Origin: Xiphophorus maculatus
Lineage: Eukaryota; Chordata; Actinopteri; Cyprinodontiformes; Poeciliidae
Length of the DNA stretch: 64,000 nt
NCBI RefSeq assembly: GCF_002775205.1
Contig: NC_036456.1
Coordinates: forward strand, 24,503,968-24,567,967
Direction of reading: 5' to 3'
The position numbers were made by a program, and so were the translations under genes. This document shows, one piece after another, positions 22,322-34,199 of the stretch; the stretch's first letter is position 1; each line of letters opens with the position of its first letter. The notes under the pieces were generated by a model that was given only the letters and a program-made list of their open reading frames with translations, had not been told where the DNA came from and made no database searches.

Positions 22322-24521
22322 CTACCCTTTAAACCTGGAGATGAATGAGCTTAACCTGAAACCTGAACCAGCAGCACACTGCAGGGCGAGTCCTCCTGTT
22401 GCCAGCAGAAACAAACCCAAACCAACATAAAGTCCAAACCTCCCGGGATCCACCGGCTCTTGGATTTCCTCCTGAGTTTGAGGAATGGAAGCTGCAAAGA
22501 AAAGAATCAAGAATAAACCAGTCGCTGCGTCTCCATTGATGTTAAAACTGCAAATTGGAATTAGGAAAGTGAATTTGCCTAGTTTGGAAAAACGGACGTT
22601 TTAAGAAGAAGTTTTTTCTTCAGGATGAGGAAACAAGTAAGAAGTTGTCAGGAAGTGGTAGGAGAATGATGGTGTTTTAAATACTTATCACATGAACAAA
22701 CTTTTTCACGGCATTTTTAATTAAGTTTCTTGTTTAATCGAAACACCGCAACTACAAAATTGTGTTTTTTAGAATATCAACAAAGTTTTGTGCACATTTT
22801 TAGCTAATTTTTTGCGGTTTTCTCTCCTCTGCAGATCTTCAGATCACAGCTGCATTTCCACTGACCCTAAAAGTTGTGCAAAAACATGATGAGCATCACG
22901 GCTGGATTATTAATATATCTGTATATAAGTCTTTACATTTGACTCATCCATGATTTTTAATGACTTATCGCATGAACAAACTTATCCACATGTGATTTTA
23001 ATTGCATTTCTTATTTAATGGAAACACTGCAACTGCAAAATTGTGGGGTTTTTAAAATCTTTTTTTACATTTGGTAAATATCAAAGTCAGTTTTGGAAAC
23101 ATTTGTAATGAAAACGCAGCTTTTCAGACCAAAAAATAAAGTGGAAAACATAAAAAAGACCAGAAAATAAAGATGAAACCATTTTTATCAGTAAAAGCTC
23201 ACCTCTTACTACAAGCTCCCAGTCTCTAAGGTCTCTTCCTCCGTCAGTGACGATGTACCACTGATACCGACCCGCGTCGCTGAGCCTCACTTCAGTCAGG
23301 AGACACCGGACCCGTCCATTCCTGACCAGCTGGGGGTCACAGTGCAGTCGACCTTTGAACTCATCATCTGTGTACGGCTCATGCTGAACTCTGCCGTCGA
23401 ACCGATAAATCCTCCTCAGCGGCTTTATGCTCCTCAAATCGATGTAGAGCCAGTCAGACGGCGTGGCGTTCGGATCCGGATGGATCCATGTCAGTGTGGC
23501 GTTCGAGTGCTCCTCTGCCTCGTAGACGTCCAGAGTTTCATTCAAGGTGGGCAGAGATTTTCCTGCAGGAGTCAGAAAGAGACAGAAGGAAGAAATCACA
23601 ACACAAATCCTCAGAAACACTGTGATGAAGAAGTTCTGTTAATCTGACGCATCATCACACCTCCACCACCGTGCCTCACACTGGGAGGGGTTGGGCTGCT
23701 GAGGCTTTTTACTTCCTTTAGGAAACATATAGATAATTGAAACTTCATATAAAAAATTACTGTTGTTGCTTGAGTTCTTATTCTGCTATTTGAAGAAGAT
23801 AAAAATATGGAATTGCAAGTTAAGTTTATTACACGATGCCTCCTGATTGGCTGTTGACTAATTAGTTTAAAAAGGACGTGTCTCAAATAATTAAAATAAC
23901 TTTTTACTTCTTTATTCATTAAAGTTGTTTTTATTTGCAAGAGTCCAGAGGTTTTACTCAAGAGCAGCAATAGTTCATAATAATATTACTCAAGTAAAAA
24001 CTACAGTGCAGTAAAACTCCTAAAAGTTTTTTTTTTTTGTCTGAAAAGTGGAATTAGTTATTTTAAGATTAAATCAACCAGAGGAAGTTTAATTCTCTGC
24101 CTGCAGCAGGATGAGCAGCAGTGATGTGTCCAGTTCCTGTCCCCAGTGGACGGCTGTCCTGCATGTTTAGCTGGGTTTGGGTTCATCTTAAAATTAAACC
24201 TTAAATATCCAGGATTTGATGTTTCAGACGGTGACGGACGATTTAAAACATTTTCTCATGAAGCTTCAGGTAAAATTTTATTTCACGGCTCGGATGAAAA
24301 GTTCTGATCAAAAACCTGACAGCAAATAGATCCAGTGATATCAGATCTGCTAACTTAGAGTGTAATTATTCCTAAAGAAACCTGAGACGTCCTTCATGCT
24401 CTGAGTTAAAGTTCAGTTTAAAACATTCAGTCATATTTTCAGATAAAATCAGATTCTCACCCAGAGCAGCAGAACACAGAATCAGAACCAGCAGGAGAGA
24501 GGAGGTGGTCCAGTTCAGCAT
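22322..24521 (-). CDS. IgV-C: divergent V-set Ig membrane protein lacking the C/F cysteines
   Basis: Minus-strand exons 24521-24461 (signal peptide MLNWTTSSLLLVLILCSAAL), 23562-23203 (V domain) and 22491-22322 (stalk, transmembrane, TAG), all phase 1, give 196 residues. The V exon aligns with the other members (YEAEEHSNATLTW against YQAEENHSITLEW; LSDAGRYQW against TEDSGLYLC). Trp is in strand B as in the family, but the strand-C Cys is Ile (LYIDL) and the F-strand Cys is Trp (YQWYIV). Instead two Cys occur in LHCDPQLVRNGRVRC, near the predicted D-E hairpin. The membrane span is FGLYVGLGLFLLATGGLALQ, with a short tail and no signalling motif. It differs from A, B, D-F in intron sequence and is an older paralogue. 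Function unknown, probably cell-surface recognition. Confidence 0.85.
22684..23090. repeat. tandem repeat inside IgV-C intron 2
   Basis: CTTATCACATGAACAAACTT at about 22684 recurs with one mismatch at about 22964, and each copy continues with TTTAATGGAAACACTGCAAC-like sequence. The units are about 280 bp apart, within the intron. Confidence 0.7.
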
Positions 24522-24836
24522 TGTTGCTCTGTTAGAAATAATAAAACACATTAATTATAGACATTATTTCTCCAAGTCATCACATGCAGAGAACCGAAAA
24601 TTGTACTCAAGTAGCAGTAGCACTACTTCAACATATTTTTACTCAAGAAAAAGTAAAATAGTATTTGGTAAAAACTCAACTCAAGTACCGAGAAACTGAT
24701 CAAATTATCAATCATTTAATATTTTAAAATTACATCGTCAGACAGACCAAAATATAAAGTTTTGTGGAACTTTTGGTATTTTAAGGACAAAAATGACAAT
24801 AATTTATATAAGTAACAATAAAATAACAAAATTAGG

Positions 24837-24927
<91 letters not shown>

Positions 24928-25170
24928 CCAAATCAGTTTTTTTCCATAAAAAACTTATGAAACTTTAACAAAAACTGCAGGTGTGTGTCTGTGTTTGAAT
25001 TCTTGGTTAAAACATGTTTGGTTTTCATTCAGTGGGTAGAAAATCCAGAGATTTTACTCAAGTTAGAAACATTTCAGAATAAAATTACTCAAGTAAAAAT
25101 GATGGTGAAGTAATAAAAACTCCTAAAAGTACATTTGTTCTAAAAAGTTACTCAACTTAATGTAACAAGT
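23940..25170. repeat. ACTCAAGTAAAA-type repeat around IgV-C exon 1, with (TA)n
   Basis: Segments at about 23950-24060, 24600-24690 and 25050-25170 share TTTACTCAAGTAAAA and AAAACTCCTAAAAGT words; a similar stretch is at 44090-44470. This resembles a fish DNA-transposon family. The IgV-C signal-peptide exon (24521-24461) lies between the pieces. A (TA)n microsatellite spans about 24839-24924. Confidence 0.5.
24839..24924. repeat. (TA)n microsatellite
   Basis: Uninterrupted TA dinucleotides for about 85 bp. The open frame of alternating Ile-Tyr over it is an artefact. Confidence 0.95.
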
Positions 25171-25174
25171 TACT

Positions 25175-25811
25175 ATTCACTCTGATCACATGATAATTAT
25201 AGAGGTGTAGTCATTTCAATATGGCGTCCAGGTGAAGAACAAAATGGAGGATTATAAAATGTTTCACTTAGACTTATCAGATCTGCAGACGCTTATTTAG
25301 TTTAGCTTAAAGTTTAGTTTTAGTTTAAAAACTCATGCAGAAAACAAACGAGAAGCTGGTTATTATTATAAAAGTGTCAAAAACTTGTTTGATCAAACTG
25401 AAACTAAACATCTTTGTTAACTGGGTGTTTCTGTAATAATTGCTGTTATACAGAAACGGACGTTTCTCTGCAAACATGAAGCATAGAAAGAAAATATGCA
25501 TATATATATAGTAAATATTTAATAATTAAAAGCTGAAATGACCTTTGCACAGAAATTTTCATGAAAAAAGCAGCGCAGTCACGTAAAATAGGCCCGTATT
25601 ACGAAAATCAACACATGGCGAGAAATTCAGCTTTTAGTCAAAACCTCTACAGAGTTTATACCATTATTATTAATATAAAGATATGTTATGTAATAAGAAA
25701 AGAGCGAAACAAACTTGAACAGAAACATGAAGAATTGTACTAATATTGCTGCTAAAACTTTGTTCCAACATCAACTAAACCTTCCTTTAATGTGTGAATT
25801 TTCTAAACTCT
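25175..25811. other. no gene recognised
   Basis: AT-rich noncoding sequence with no recognised exon. Confidence 0.4.
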
Positions 25812-26186
25812 TTAAATCTGCAAACATGAATTAAAACTGACCATTTCACATGTTCCGTGTTGAAGATCAGAGAAGAAAATGATTCCTAACTTCCTGTTTC
25901 AGGGAAACGTTGAGGAAACCAGAGCACCTTGTTATGTCATCATTCCTCCTGTTTCTCTTAAAGGAGCCGTTAGATGATCAACCACCTGTTTATTCCACGG
26001 AATCGGTTTCTGTAGTTCGCTGAATTATTTTCAATCATAACAAATTATTATACGTTAATTAAAAGCAACTTTCAGACAGTTTTCAGACAAGAAGAGCAAA
26101 TAAACCAACAGAATGTTTCTAACCTACAGAACCATCTGTCGCCAATAGGGGGCAGGCTTAGTTTGACCTAGTTTGTTTCTGATATA
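25812..26186. repeat. dispersed repeat, copy 2 (copy 1 at 2610-2965)
   Basis: Direct copy of the 2610-2965 repeat, with small indels. It contains GCCAATAGGGGGCAGGC near 26140, a CTCF-like core; copy 1 has GGAAATAGGGGGCAGGC at the same place. Confidence 0.8.
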
Positions 26187-26525
26187 TAAAATATATCAAT
26201 AAAGCTGATCTTAAATAAAATACAGAACTTTATTAGATCCAAAGCCAACAGAATGCAGAATGTCTGTCTTGTAATCAGTAGTAAATACAACATGTAAAAA
26301 TACTGTACTTGTGGAATGTAATGCTTTAAAAAATGCATTTAGCCCCACAAACTGTCATTCACATCTGCTGTTTCAGAGTGGTAGCAGGATGTAGGGGTAA
26401 AGTCTAGTCTAGTCTCCGGGATGAGGTTCTCAAAAACCTGTTGTAATCTGGGTGAACTGGCCCTTTAAATATAAATTACTACCAGTAATTCATATTTAAG
26501 AGAGTTTTCCTTTTATGTTTTAAAG

Positions 26526-27185
26526 GTATCTTCCACCAAGATGTCTGTTGAAATGGAAATGACCTTACCCACTACACCAAGGGTAATCATGCTTGGTAAG
26601 AGGAATATTTTCTATCACTATAATTTTTTTGTAGCAATGTATGTAATTGTTATGGTAGTCTGTACTTTTACTCACTAGCGTTAGCCTGACAAGGGTTTGT
26701 CTATTTTAGGAAATAGCTTGATGTCTGCAACCCGGTGGATGGTCAGTATGGAGGAGAAGGTATTTTTCCAGCCTGAGCAACTACATGACTTTGCCAGCGT
26801 CCTTGCTGTCTTTTTTGGGTCATATTCTGTCTTCAATCTGGAGTATCAGGAGTCAGCATCCACCACGCTGGAGATGATACAACGGCAAGTACACTACACC
26901 AAGCCACTTATGAATTAAATTTAATGACAGTTTGACTGATGGTGAAGAACCATAGCTGATTGCTGTATTGTACGTCTTCATTAAAAAATACAATTAATAT
27001 ATTTTATTTCTGTTAAAAGATTCTTTGTGAGGATCAATCCAGATGTTGGTACCAAATGCACAGCCAAAGTCGGTACAAGCCACAAGACGGGAAGTCTTGT
27101 CAAGAGGAAAGTAGTCAGTGTCAACTCCCAGATCACCACCTTCTTCCAACGACTCGCTGAATTTGAATGGAGGACTTCCAACTAG
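26526..27185 (+). CDS. three 3'-terminal exons of an unrecognised fish gene (partial or relic)
   Basis: Exons 26526-26595 (VSSTKMSVEMEMTLPTTPRV...), 26710-26884 (GNSLMSATRWMVSMEEKVFF...) and 27020-27185 (FFVRINPDVGTKCTAKVGTS..., stop TAG) splice in one continuous frame of about 136 codons. The second intron uses a GC donor (CAACG|GCAAGT) with an AG acceptor. No stop or frameshift interrupts the frame. From memory, similar C-terminal segments (ATRWMVSxE, FNLEYQE, INPD-KC) occur in multi-copy uncharacterised fish proteins; I cannot name a function. No upstream exons were found, so it may be a 5'-truncated duplicate or the end of a larger gene. Confidence 0.6.
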
Positions 27186-28000
27186 GTTAGTATTTTACCA
27201 AATGTTTATTATTTTGTTGTCTTGCATGCTCTGACTTTACTTTAGCTTTTTTAATATGATTTTAATGATTATTTATAAATGGCATGTGATTCCTACACAA
27301 TAGCCCTTTAGAGTAGCCTGCATCTTTTCTGTGTCCGTGGTAAAAAGTGGATGTCGCTGCATCTCTTAATAAATCACAGAAATGTATAAGTGTGTAGTCG
27401 TTTAAGTGTGGTGTATTTTTATACTATGCAGTTTTCAGTTTATTAGGCACACCTTTGCAGTAATCCGTCAGCACCAACAAAACGACTAAAAAGATTGTTG
27501 TACTTCATCGTCCCCTTGGGGACATTTGTAGTACGCAATCTTTTGAATTACTGAAGACTGACTAACTGCTTTTGCCATAAACAATCCAAAAACCTGAAGT
27601 GAAGCCAGTTCTGCTCATTCTTTATGCAGCTTCTATTATCACTTCAGTCCAATTGATTTTTTTTTAAAACAAATTATCAACTTAATGCTGCTTTATGACA
27701 AAGATTTTATGCATGTGAACATTGTCACTTCAGCTTAATTTGTCAGCCTTCCTGTTGATTTGAAAATGTAGATAACTTCCTGACCATCTCATGACCTCCC
27801 ACATTGTCTGTCTTATTCTTTACAGTTCAGCTTCCACAAGATGGATCCCACTGATTTTGTTTGACGAATGGAATAAAAGTTCTTCTGGTGTAGGAAATGT
27901 GTTCTATGGTTTTGTTGTTTTACAGCACATTATATTGTATTGTGACATTGTTCTATATGACATTGCGAATATGTAAATGGATTTTATTTCTACAAATCTG
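27186..28000. other. no gene recognised; hairpin MITE-like at about 27488-27546
   Basis: AAAAGATTGTTGTACT near 27488 is mirrored by AGTACGCAATCTTTT near 27532, with GTCCCCTTGGGGAC between them, a nested imperfect hairpin. The rest is noncoding. Confidence 0.5.
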
Positions 28001-28009
28001 CTGAAAATA

Positions 28010-28330
28010 AATACCTGTTATTCACAGTAGTTGGACTAAAATTTCTTTTATGAAATTTTTCGGTTTATGGTAAAATATTCTTATATTAAAAAAATGTAAA
28101 CTTTAATTTACAGTAAACCTGACATTATGTTGTGAAACAAGTTTACAGTAGACCAGCTTTACTATAAAATACAATTACAGTATTATACTTTAAACTCCAT
28201 TTACAGTAAAGCAGTTATAACTGTAAAGCACACTCACAGTAAAAATTAACTGTGAAATATCATAACAGTTAAGGGTACTGTAGAATGGTAATTACAGAAT
28301 GGTAAAATTACAATAAAAGGTCTAACAGTG
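28010..28330. repeat. TTTACAGTAAA-rich repeat
   Basis: Repeated TTTACAGTAA and TAACTGTAAA words in both orientations over about 300 bp, ending AGGTCTAACAGTGTA. It looks like a short non-autonomous DNA element; the termini were not resolved. Confidence 0.5.
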
Positions 28331-28564
28331 TATATATATTTTTTGCTTTACTTAGTTTCTATTCGTTTTTCTGCACTGCTGAAGATCTATACTTTTATTT
28401 TACAACATATTAACTGTAAACATTATGATGCTCACCTGATCGGCTGTGAATGCACCGCCTGCACTGAGGTCCGCTGCTGCTCCGCTCACACTGTCTCAGA
28501 ACAGCGAGCGTCAAAAACCTTATATACTGTAGACGGGTTGCAACACGCCTCTAGAGTCGGTGTC

Positions 28565-28635
28565 ATGAAATCATATTCATGATCACCGACATCATCGGTG
28601 TCATGATTTTCATGAAATCATGAATATGATTTCAT
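28565..28635. repeat. nested perfect hairpin, 19-bp outer arms
   Basis: ATGAAATCATATTCATGAT at 28565-28583 is matched exactly in reverse complement at 28617-28635. Between them CACCGA and TCGGTG form a second stem. A CTCTCTTTCTCAGAAAGAGA near-palindrome follows. Confidence 0.9.
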
Positions 28636-28869
28636 CAGAGGCGGACACCTCTCTTTCTCAGAAAGAGAAGGATTCTGTCAGAAAGAGAAAGAACCCGGAA
28701 ATTTAGTTCCCTGTTTTTGCCAGTCGACATCAGTGTTTAGCAGACGGTGCGTCCACATCCGATCATGTGAGCAGCATAAACCTGTTTTATTTAATTTTCG
28801 GTCATTTATTGAGACAATCTGCTACATAACAGGACAGAAACTTTAAGGACCAGGAGTTAGAATAACAAC

Positions 28870-29125
28870 CTAGTAAATAAACACAGGAACGTCGTCAGAT
28901 AAGTTAAATGCGTTCAGATCATCATCGTCATTGTAGCGGCGACTGTTTGTCAAACCAAACATCCGATAATAGTTAAATCCATTGGACGAAGGAGCCGGAG
29001 CTCCGCGGACGGAGGACCCAGCAGCGGCGGCCTGGCTCTCCGGGTGAGGCAGGAGGGAAGGAGCTTCAGGGCGGGGATCCTCTCTGAGAACCAGCGCTGT
29101 TCGGAAGAACCGGACGGATCCGAAC
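28870..29125 (-). CDS. candidate 3' terminal exon of an unrecognised gene
   Basis: A GC-rich, CpG-containing island in otherwise AT-rich DNA holds a minus-strand frame of about 84 codons ending in TAG at 28870-28872. It opens after CTCCTTACAAG, a possible splice acceptor, and a stop lies just upstream of it. The predicted sequence includes RFFRTALVLREDPRPEA, an Ala run, APSSNGFNYYRMFGLTN, RRYNDDDDLNAFNLSDD and ends VPVFIY. The composition looks protein-like. No family was recognised, no ATG is present, and no upstream exon was found, so a CpG-rich noncoding segment with a chance frame remains possible. Confidence 0.3.
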
Positions 29126-29129
29126 CTTG

Positions 29130-30610
29130 TAAGGAGTCACCCCGGTCCTGCTCAACTTTTAATATACAGAGATTTTTTTAATTTTTCAATTATTTTTTTT
29201 TAATATCTTTGTTCTTATCTTCTTTTAGTTTAATTTAATTTAAGAGTTGTATTTATTTAAAGGAAAAGTGAAAAAACGTCTGTATAACTGCACAATGCCC
29301 TGGTTTTAAAAATGTCCCACGTACAATAAAATATTTTGAAAAGACAAAACAAAATCAAACTAAACGGCTTAGCACCAAAATACATTAAAAACCAGTTTGA
29401 CAAGTTTGTCTGGGTTTTGATTATTTGACTCCAGCTCCATTATTAATCCTTGTTCCATTGTCTCTTTGTTTGATTATCAGCCCTGTTTCTGTCTTTACTT
29501 TAGTTCTGTCCCTTCTGAGTTTATTATGTCTATTATAATAAATAGACATATTTATTATATGTCTATTGCCTGCAGGCTTTAGGTGATTTCCAGCAGTAAC
29601 ACACTTTGCTTCAACTGAACTCATCTGAATCAGCAAAACTAAAACAAGCATAGTAATGTGCTTTAAAGAGCAAGTTGGGAAACATCATGACATAACAAAC
29701 ATCTTTGTTCAGACGCTGGGAAACAATTTCCTACAGTGAAGCTTCCTCACTGAAACAGTTGTAACATTTAGTCTGCAAACTAAATTTCACAAACCTAATG
29801 CCTAATATTAGGTATGTTACATAAAGTTTCCATTCAAGATTCAGTTCTGTCTTTATGAACAACTCATCTCCAAAAATATTTTCATGTTCATCAGATTTTC
29901 CTCATTCATGGTGAGACAAAGTCAAACAGCTCATCAGTGGTTTCTCTCTTGTTACAGAAGGAAATCATTCTTTAATTCAGTCTCTCTTCAGACTAAACAG
30001 TTTGACTTTAGTAGAAGCATTTTGTTCTGCAGGTGTTTGTTTAGAAACTTCTTGTTACCTTGAGTTACTCAGCTTACAGGAAATCAAACTACCTGTGAAG
30101 AATATAAAAATAAAAGCTCAGCTCTGTTCTGGTTCAGCAGCTTTGTAGATTCATATTTTACTGATAAATAATTTAATCCTGAAAAACTAAACAGTAATTT
30201 AAATTCAACATTTTATTTATGTAATGTTTTGGTAGAAAATAATTTTGCATCATTTATTACTCATCGATTAATTCATGATTTACTGTGTGAAGATCTAGAA
30301 ACATAAATATCAACTTAATCTGCTTATAACTAAACCAACAAACTTTATCATGAATCAATTCATCCATAATTTATTCAATATTTATTTAACATGCACAAAA
30401 ACTAGAATGTTGAATAAAAATTCAATATTTCTTGCCAGTAATTTCATAAAGTAAACTCTCATTTTGTAGAGATTTGATACACAGAGTAAAAATATTTAGA
30501 GCTTTTATTTTTGGAAATGTTTATAACTATGGCTTTCAGGCAAAGAAACCTCAAAATCCAGGATCTGAGGAAATGAGAATATGTAATTGGACCAAAAACA
30601 GATATTTTGA
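29130..30610. other. no gene recognised
   Basis: AT-rich noncoding sequence. An imperfect palindrome around ATGTCTATT...AATAGACAT lies near 29526-29549. Nothing else stands out. Confidence 0.4.
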
Positions 30611-30614
30611 GCAC

Positions 30615-30910
30615 AAATGTCGGCGTCTGTAAGGTTCGTACATTTCTATGCCTTCAGTAATTGGCTGAACTTCCTCCTGCTTGAATTACTGCATCAATGC
30701 ATCGTGGCATGGAGGAGATCAGCCTGTGGCACTAAGTGGAATGGAAGCTCATTTACAATATGCTTTAATACAGAGTTCTGTGAACAACCAACTTCTTCAG
30801 CAGTGACCTTTTGTTGCTGACTCTCCTTGTGGCAAAATATCATAAATAAGATGTGAATAATATCTTATGTATGATATTTGACTGAATAGATGCTGCAACA
30901 GGGTCAGGGT
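30615..30910. repeat. dispersed repeat, copy 1 (copy 2 at 38965-39170)
   Basis: GAATTACTGCATCAATGCAT, CATGGAGGAGATCAGCCTGT and CATAAATAAGATGTG occur in the same order at both places. It resembles a fragment of a common fish DNA transposon; no coding frame survives. Confidence 0.6.
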
Positions 30911-30914
30911 TAGC

Positions 30915-32300
30915 AACACATCACTATGCACTGAAAAACATCAGTGACTGATTCCTGGACAAACAACATTGTCAATGTGACTCTCACACAGCAAACTGTG
31001 TCCTGGAAACAGATTTCAGTTTCCTCCCTAAAAACTAAACTCTCTGGAATTCACCTCTCTCTCTTCTGGTTTCTAATTGCTCATCATTTCTTTCTTTTTG
31101 GATTCTGGTTTCCTCTGCACACCACAGCCTGACCTTTGACCTGCATGAGGCTGGAGTTGCTGCCATTCTGCAGCTGGTCGTCTGAATATCTGGTGAGGAC
31201 GGGTTCTTGGTTCTGATCCAGAATCTGAGGATCATGTTACCTGATCTGAACTCAACCTGAAGTGAAGATCACAGAGTGAAGCATCAGGATGAAGCTGCTG
31301 ATCGACTGATCAGATCAATATTTAATAATCACGTCTTAAAGCTGTTAGAAATAAACACATTTCATTAAAGAAACATTTCTAAATCTGTGTTTTCACATCA
31401 GAACTGAATAAAGACAGAAAGGAGGAGAAATACTAACTTTCACTGCTGAGCAGCTTTTAGTCAGAGCTTAGAGCGCCACCATGTGGACAAAACCACACAT
31501 TGCAGATGATCTCTGCTGAGGTAACATCATTTACTTCCTGGTTGGATCTTAATAGGTTTGACGGATTTTAGTGATTATTATTATTATTATTTATAGATTA
31601 AAACTCTGTTATTCACAACATCTGGGTCCAGATGTTCTGGTTCCTGATCAAAGCTCCAGTTTAACCAGCTGCTCTGAACCAGTTGATCTGGAGCTAAATG
31701 TTGATCATCTGACGGTTTAATGAGACGCTGCAGATAAAATAAATATGATAAAATAATGAAATTTATTCTATTAACATGGAATTAGAGTCCTGACAGCATC
31801 TTTCTATAAAACTGATTTATTTACATTTTAACAGCAGAAACAGAAAACAAAGCAGATAAACTGATCACAGTAACAAAACCTCTCAGCTGTTCAGCTTTAA
31901 TAACTGGATGGTTCTGATCCACAGAACCTTTTGGAGCTGAAAGCTGAGAAAACGACTCACTGGCAGCTTTTCATTGAGATTCATGTTGATTCATTTGAAA
32001 TGACTGAATTTTAATACTTTCTGAATCAAAGCTCTGAGAAAAATGACTTCAATAAATTTGCTTCAACAAAACTTTTTAAAGTTGATTCAAAACAACAGAT
32101 GGAAAGACTCTGTTCATTTTTTACTACGATTCATTCAGTCACTAAATTAAAATATTTTACATATAAAAACATTTATAAAAAAATCAGTTGTTTAAAAAAA
32201 TAACATTTATTATAAACGTTTCACCAGCTGGTTTTTACTTAAATTATAAACTTGTGTAAAAACGTCCATTAATCTGGACTGAACTGGACAAAGTCATCAG
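30915..32300. other. no gene recognised; 3' side of IgV-D
   Basis: Noncoding. Near 31468, GAGCGCCACCATGTGGAC is a CTCF-like match on the minus strand. The IgV-D 3' untranslated region should lie towards the right end, transcribed leftwards. Confidence 0.4.
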
Positions 32301-32309
32301 AACTGAACC

Positions 32310-32400
32310 AAACGACTCCTGGAACAAAATCCTCTGGACCGATGAGACCAAAGTCCAGAAGTTTGATCTCAATAAACAGAGAAAACATGGAGGCGCCATG
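32310..32400 (+). pseudogene. Tc1-like transposase fragment
   Basis: The sequence encodes DSWNKILWTDETKVQKFDLN, matching the W-x3-LWTDETK block around the second catalytic Asp of Tc1/mariner transposases. Flanking frames are broken, so it is a short dead fragment. Confidence 0.55.
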
Positions 32401-32796
32401 TTGGAGCAGCTCAGCTACGTCGGCTCTGATTGGTTCTGGTTCTGGTTTCCCTCTGGTTCTGGATGCTCTGACACTAGAAGGATTTTTGCTCTTACACTTT
32501 TTACTTTCAGACAGTTGTAGTGATACGTAACCATGACAACAATGTATTGTTTTACAACTTACTCTCTCTCTACAAAGGAGAAGCAAAAGCTGATGAGGTG
32601 GATTAGCAGAGCCTGATGATGTCATCCAGTGTTTCAGTGAATTATTTTCTCTGCTGTCTGATATTTGACCTGTTTGCTTGTCATGCAGCCATGAATTGGT
32701 CAAACAGCAACAGTCTTCAGTCAGAGGCTTCTTCATATTCAGTCCAACACAGACTGCTACTGGAGCTCCTTCCTGCCCACAGGATCATCATCCATA

Positions 32797-33913
32797 TCAA
32801 CCCTTTGAACTGAGAGTCAGGAAAAGTTTGACCATCAGAGCTGCTGCTGCTGCTGCTGTCAGTAACAGAGAAACATGGAGGCCGATCCTTCCTCGACCTT
32901 CTGGTTCTGGATCCAAGGTCGTTCTCTGGGTTGGAGAGACATCAGCAGCTGCTGGAAAGATAGAATAGAGGTTTGAATATTACAGAAACCTTTAGAAGAA
33001 TAAAGTTTAATGGGAAACAATTAAACATGAAACCATATAAACAACCCAGAAACATTTGGTTCTGTTTTAACGTTTATAAACCGGGTCGGTTCTGATCACA
33101 CACCTACAGAAACATGAAGACTTTTCATTTTTCTCCGACTCTCTGGATGAAACCAGTTAGGACTTTTACCTCAGTCTGAGTTTCCTCAAACTAAATCAAA
33201 GGAAAAAAAATAATCTAAATAAATAAAAACCAAGAGAAACAGGAAGAAATAATTTCACAGAAAAACACAAAAGTTACTTCTGTTTTTTTTAAATCAGAAA
33301 AACTTTGCTGCGTTTCTTCAGTTCAATTTCACTTTTTCAGCATTTAGACTTTATAAAGTTCAGATGTTGCAACATGAACTCACCAGTAACGTTGAGTCGA
33401 CATCTTCCAGAGTTGAATCCATAATCAGTTTTCACATCACACAGATACAGACCAGAGTCTTCAGTCCTCAGTCTGGACACATTTAGTCTGATTCGTCCTT
33501 CTCTGAGGACGTCTTTGTCAATCTGGACTCGTCCTGAAAAATGTTCATGCTGAGATTCTGGAATCTCAACACCTTCATGGACCTGATACAGAACCAATCC
33601 TCTAGGGGGAGCTAGAAATTCACAGAGGATAAACATGGAGGACAGAGAGGAGTCGGGTCTGGTGGGGAAGGTCCACTCCAGAGTGATGCTGTGGTTCTCC
33701 TCTGCCTGATAGCTGCTCTGTGTCACATTCACTACAAATGTTGCTGCTGAGGAGACAGAGAGGGAAAGAGAGGAGCAGACACACTGAGAACTGGAACATG
33801 GGAGTCTTTCAGCTCCATCTAGAGAGCTTTCTGTCACAAAGACAAGATGGAGACTGACCACAGAGACATGAGCTGAGGATGAGGAGCAGCAGGATCCTGG
33901 AGATCATCTTCAT
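32797..33913 (-). CDS. IgV-D: single V-set Ig domain type I membrane protein
   Basis: Minus-strand exons 33913-33859 (signal peptide as IgV-B), 33746-33384 (V domain) and 32951-32797 (stalk, transmembrane, TGA), all phase 1, give 190 residues. The V exon starts AATFVVNVTQSSYQAEENHS like IgV-A and B, then diverges in the C-C'-C'' region (TFPTRPDSSLSSMFILCEFL, APPRGLVLYQVHEG). Trp replaces the B-strand Cys; Cys is found in strand C (ILCEF), F (YLCDV) and G (GRCRLNV). The stalk holds PTQRTTLDPEPEGRGR, then an Ala-rich membrane segment (LHVSLLLTAAAAAALMV) and the short tail KLFLTLSSKG. No tyrosine motif. The stalk/TM exon resembles that of IgV-A, IgV-B and IgV-C. Confidence 0.88.
33747..33858 (-). 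other. intron 1 of IgV-D (invariant 112-nt intron)
   Basis: Reverse complement reads identical to intron 1 of IgV-A, B, E and F. Confidence 0.85.
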
Positions 33914-34119
33914 CCTGAGAGAGGAAGAGGAGGAGAGGCAGCAGAACATCAGGAACATCATCACTAACAATACAAGGAACATCTGGATTCATAACAACTC
34001 AGTCTGACCTTTGACCTCAACTCCTTCATATGGAAACTCCTGAACTTTCTGATTCAAATATGTTTTAACTATGCTATGGCAAAATAAGTAAAATAAATAA
34101 ATAAAATTAAAACTGTGAC

Positions 34120-34134
34120 ACTGCCACCTTGTGG
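34120..34134 (-). promoter_or_regulatory. CTCF-like motif upstream of IgV-D
   Basis: CCACAAGGTGGCAGT on the minus strand, about 205 bp before the start codon, in the same orientation relative to the gene as upstream of IgV-B and IgV-E. Confidence 0.4.
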
Positions 34135-34199
34135 CCATAAATAAATACAGCAGCAGGTTTCTGGTCTGTGATGCTGCGAACATTTAAATCTGATTCCAG

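Noticed and set aside
24716..24931. Ile-Tyr repeat open frame
   Set aside because: Translation of a (TA)n microsatellite.
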